Source: Arthrobacter sp. M2012083 (lineage in GTDB: Bacteria; Actinomycetota; Actinomycetes; Actinomycetales; Micrococcaceae). Taken from it: a stretch of 64,000 nt of DNA. Both the position numbers and the translations under genes were made by a program. Location of the stretch: assembly GCF_000281065.1 (NCBI RefSeq), contig NZ_AKKK01000039.1:1-64000 (forward strand), written 5' to 3'. Within the stretch, counting starts at the first letter, position 1; every line of letters begins with the position of its first letter. Positions 63,816 through 64,000 of the stretch are shown here, piece by piece. The notes under the pieces are model-generated. The model was not told the origin of the DNA, did not search any database, and saw only the letters and a list, made by a program, of their open reading frames with translations.

Positions 63816-64000
63816 CTAGTCGTCCAGCCGTACACCACGCAGCAACAACATGGTTCCACCCACGGCAACTGCGGAGGCCAGGAACACGCCCGCCGCACCG
63901 AGTCCCACTGCCACGACGCCTATTGCGCTGGGCAGGATCACTTGGCCCACCCTGTTACCCGCCAACCGCAAGGCGAGCGCACGTCCGCGTTGGCCTTCGG
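63816..64000 (-). CDS. MFS transporter, C-terminal fragment (gene continues beyond window)
   Basis: The minus strand reads open from the window edge to TAG at 63818-63816. It encodes about 61 residues with GQRGRALALRLAGNRVGQ followed by two hydrophobic stretches and ending LLRGVRLDD. This is the loop and last helices of a major facilitator transporter; the rest lies outside the window. Confidence 0.7.
   Translation of the reverse strand, partial: EGQRGRALALRLAGNRVGQVILPSAIGVVAVGLGAAGVFLASAVAVGGTMLLLRGVRLDD

Overview
The window is high-GC DNA with dense, short-spaced genes, ATGA start/stop overlaps, GTG/TTG starts and many actinobacterial families (DUF3073-type protein, Septum_form-type protein, HspR-type HAIR operator, purF-purM pair). 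It looks like chromosomal DNA of a soil actinobacterium of the Arthrobacter/Paenarthrobacter type (Micrococcaceae). That placement is an inference from gene content. I see no rRNA, tRNA, CRISPR array, transposase or prophage.

Layout. 1-6.4 kb: glyoxylate/allantoin operon hyi-glxR-gcl-glxK-allB behind a sigma70-type promoter with two operator boxes; 16.5-17.5 kb carries uraD-uraH behind a promoter of the same design, so the two operons probably form one purine/allantoin regulon. 6.4-7.8 kb: a winged-helix protein and a Bcp peroxiredoxin. 8-11.8 kb: a four-gene operon joining a response-regulator/PP2C phosphatase, a BcsA-like membrane glycosyltransferase with a large insertion, a STAS antagonist and an RsbW-like ATPase: a partner-switching module wired to a polysaccharide synthase. 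12-16.5 kb: lipoprotein, aminotransferase, MFS exporter with divergent HxlR regulator, PAP2 phosphatase. 17.6-27.6 kb: small membrane protein, purF-purM, two glyoxalase-like proteins, DUF3073-type protein, Septum_form-type protein, clpB, PPOX-type flavoprotein. 27.6-30.8 kb: molybdate operon (regulator-modA-modB-modC, translationally coupled). 31-38.6 kb: metabolic genes (FAD oxidoreductase, HD hydrolase, trpF, hutD, paired SMR transporters, aldo/keto reductase, MBL hydrolase). 38.7-48.8 kb: DEAD-box helicase, MFS/SoxR pair with methyltransferase, AsnC-type regulator with M20 amidohydrolase and MHS transporter, CynX-type MFS. 48.8-53 kb: trmB, small membrane proteins, and an ECF sigma/anti-sigma operon back-to-back with a secreted-repeat lipoprotein. 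53-64 kb: AbiEi/nuclease-like protein, DUF4287-type protein, ABC-2 exporter, acidic DMP19-like protein, SWIM/SNF2 helicase, hydrolase/WYL pair and the end of an MFS gene.

The most unusual signals are non-coding. Three arrays of a related 32-bp tandem repeat begin on the very base after stop codons, and one exactly fills the space between two convergent stop codons. A second family of about 61-bp imperfect palindromes (five copies, three loci) also sits at gene 3' ends. A third family of about 58 bp occurs three times around the ABC exporter. Several long perfect inverted repeats (15 to 23 bp arms) lie between or inside genes. The ECF locus has two promoters with identical -35, -10 and spacing placed back to back.
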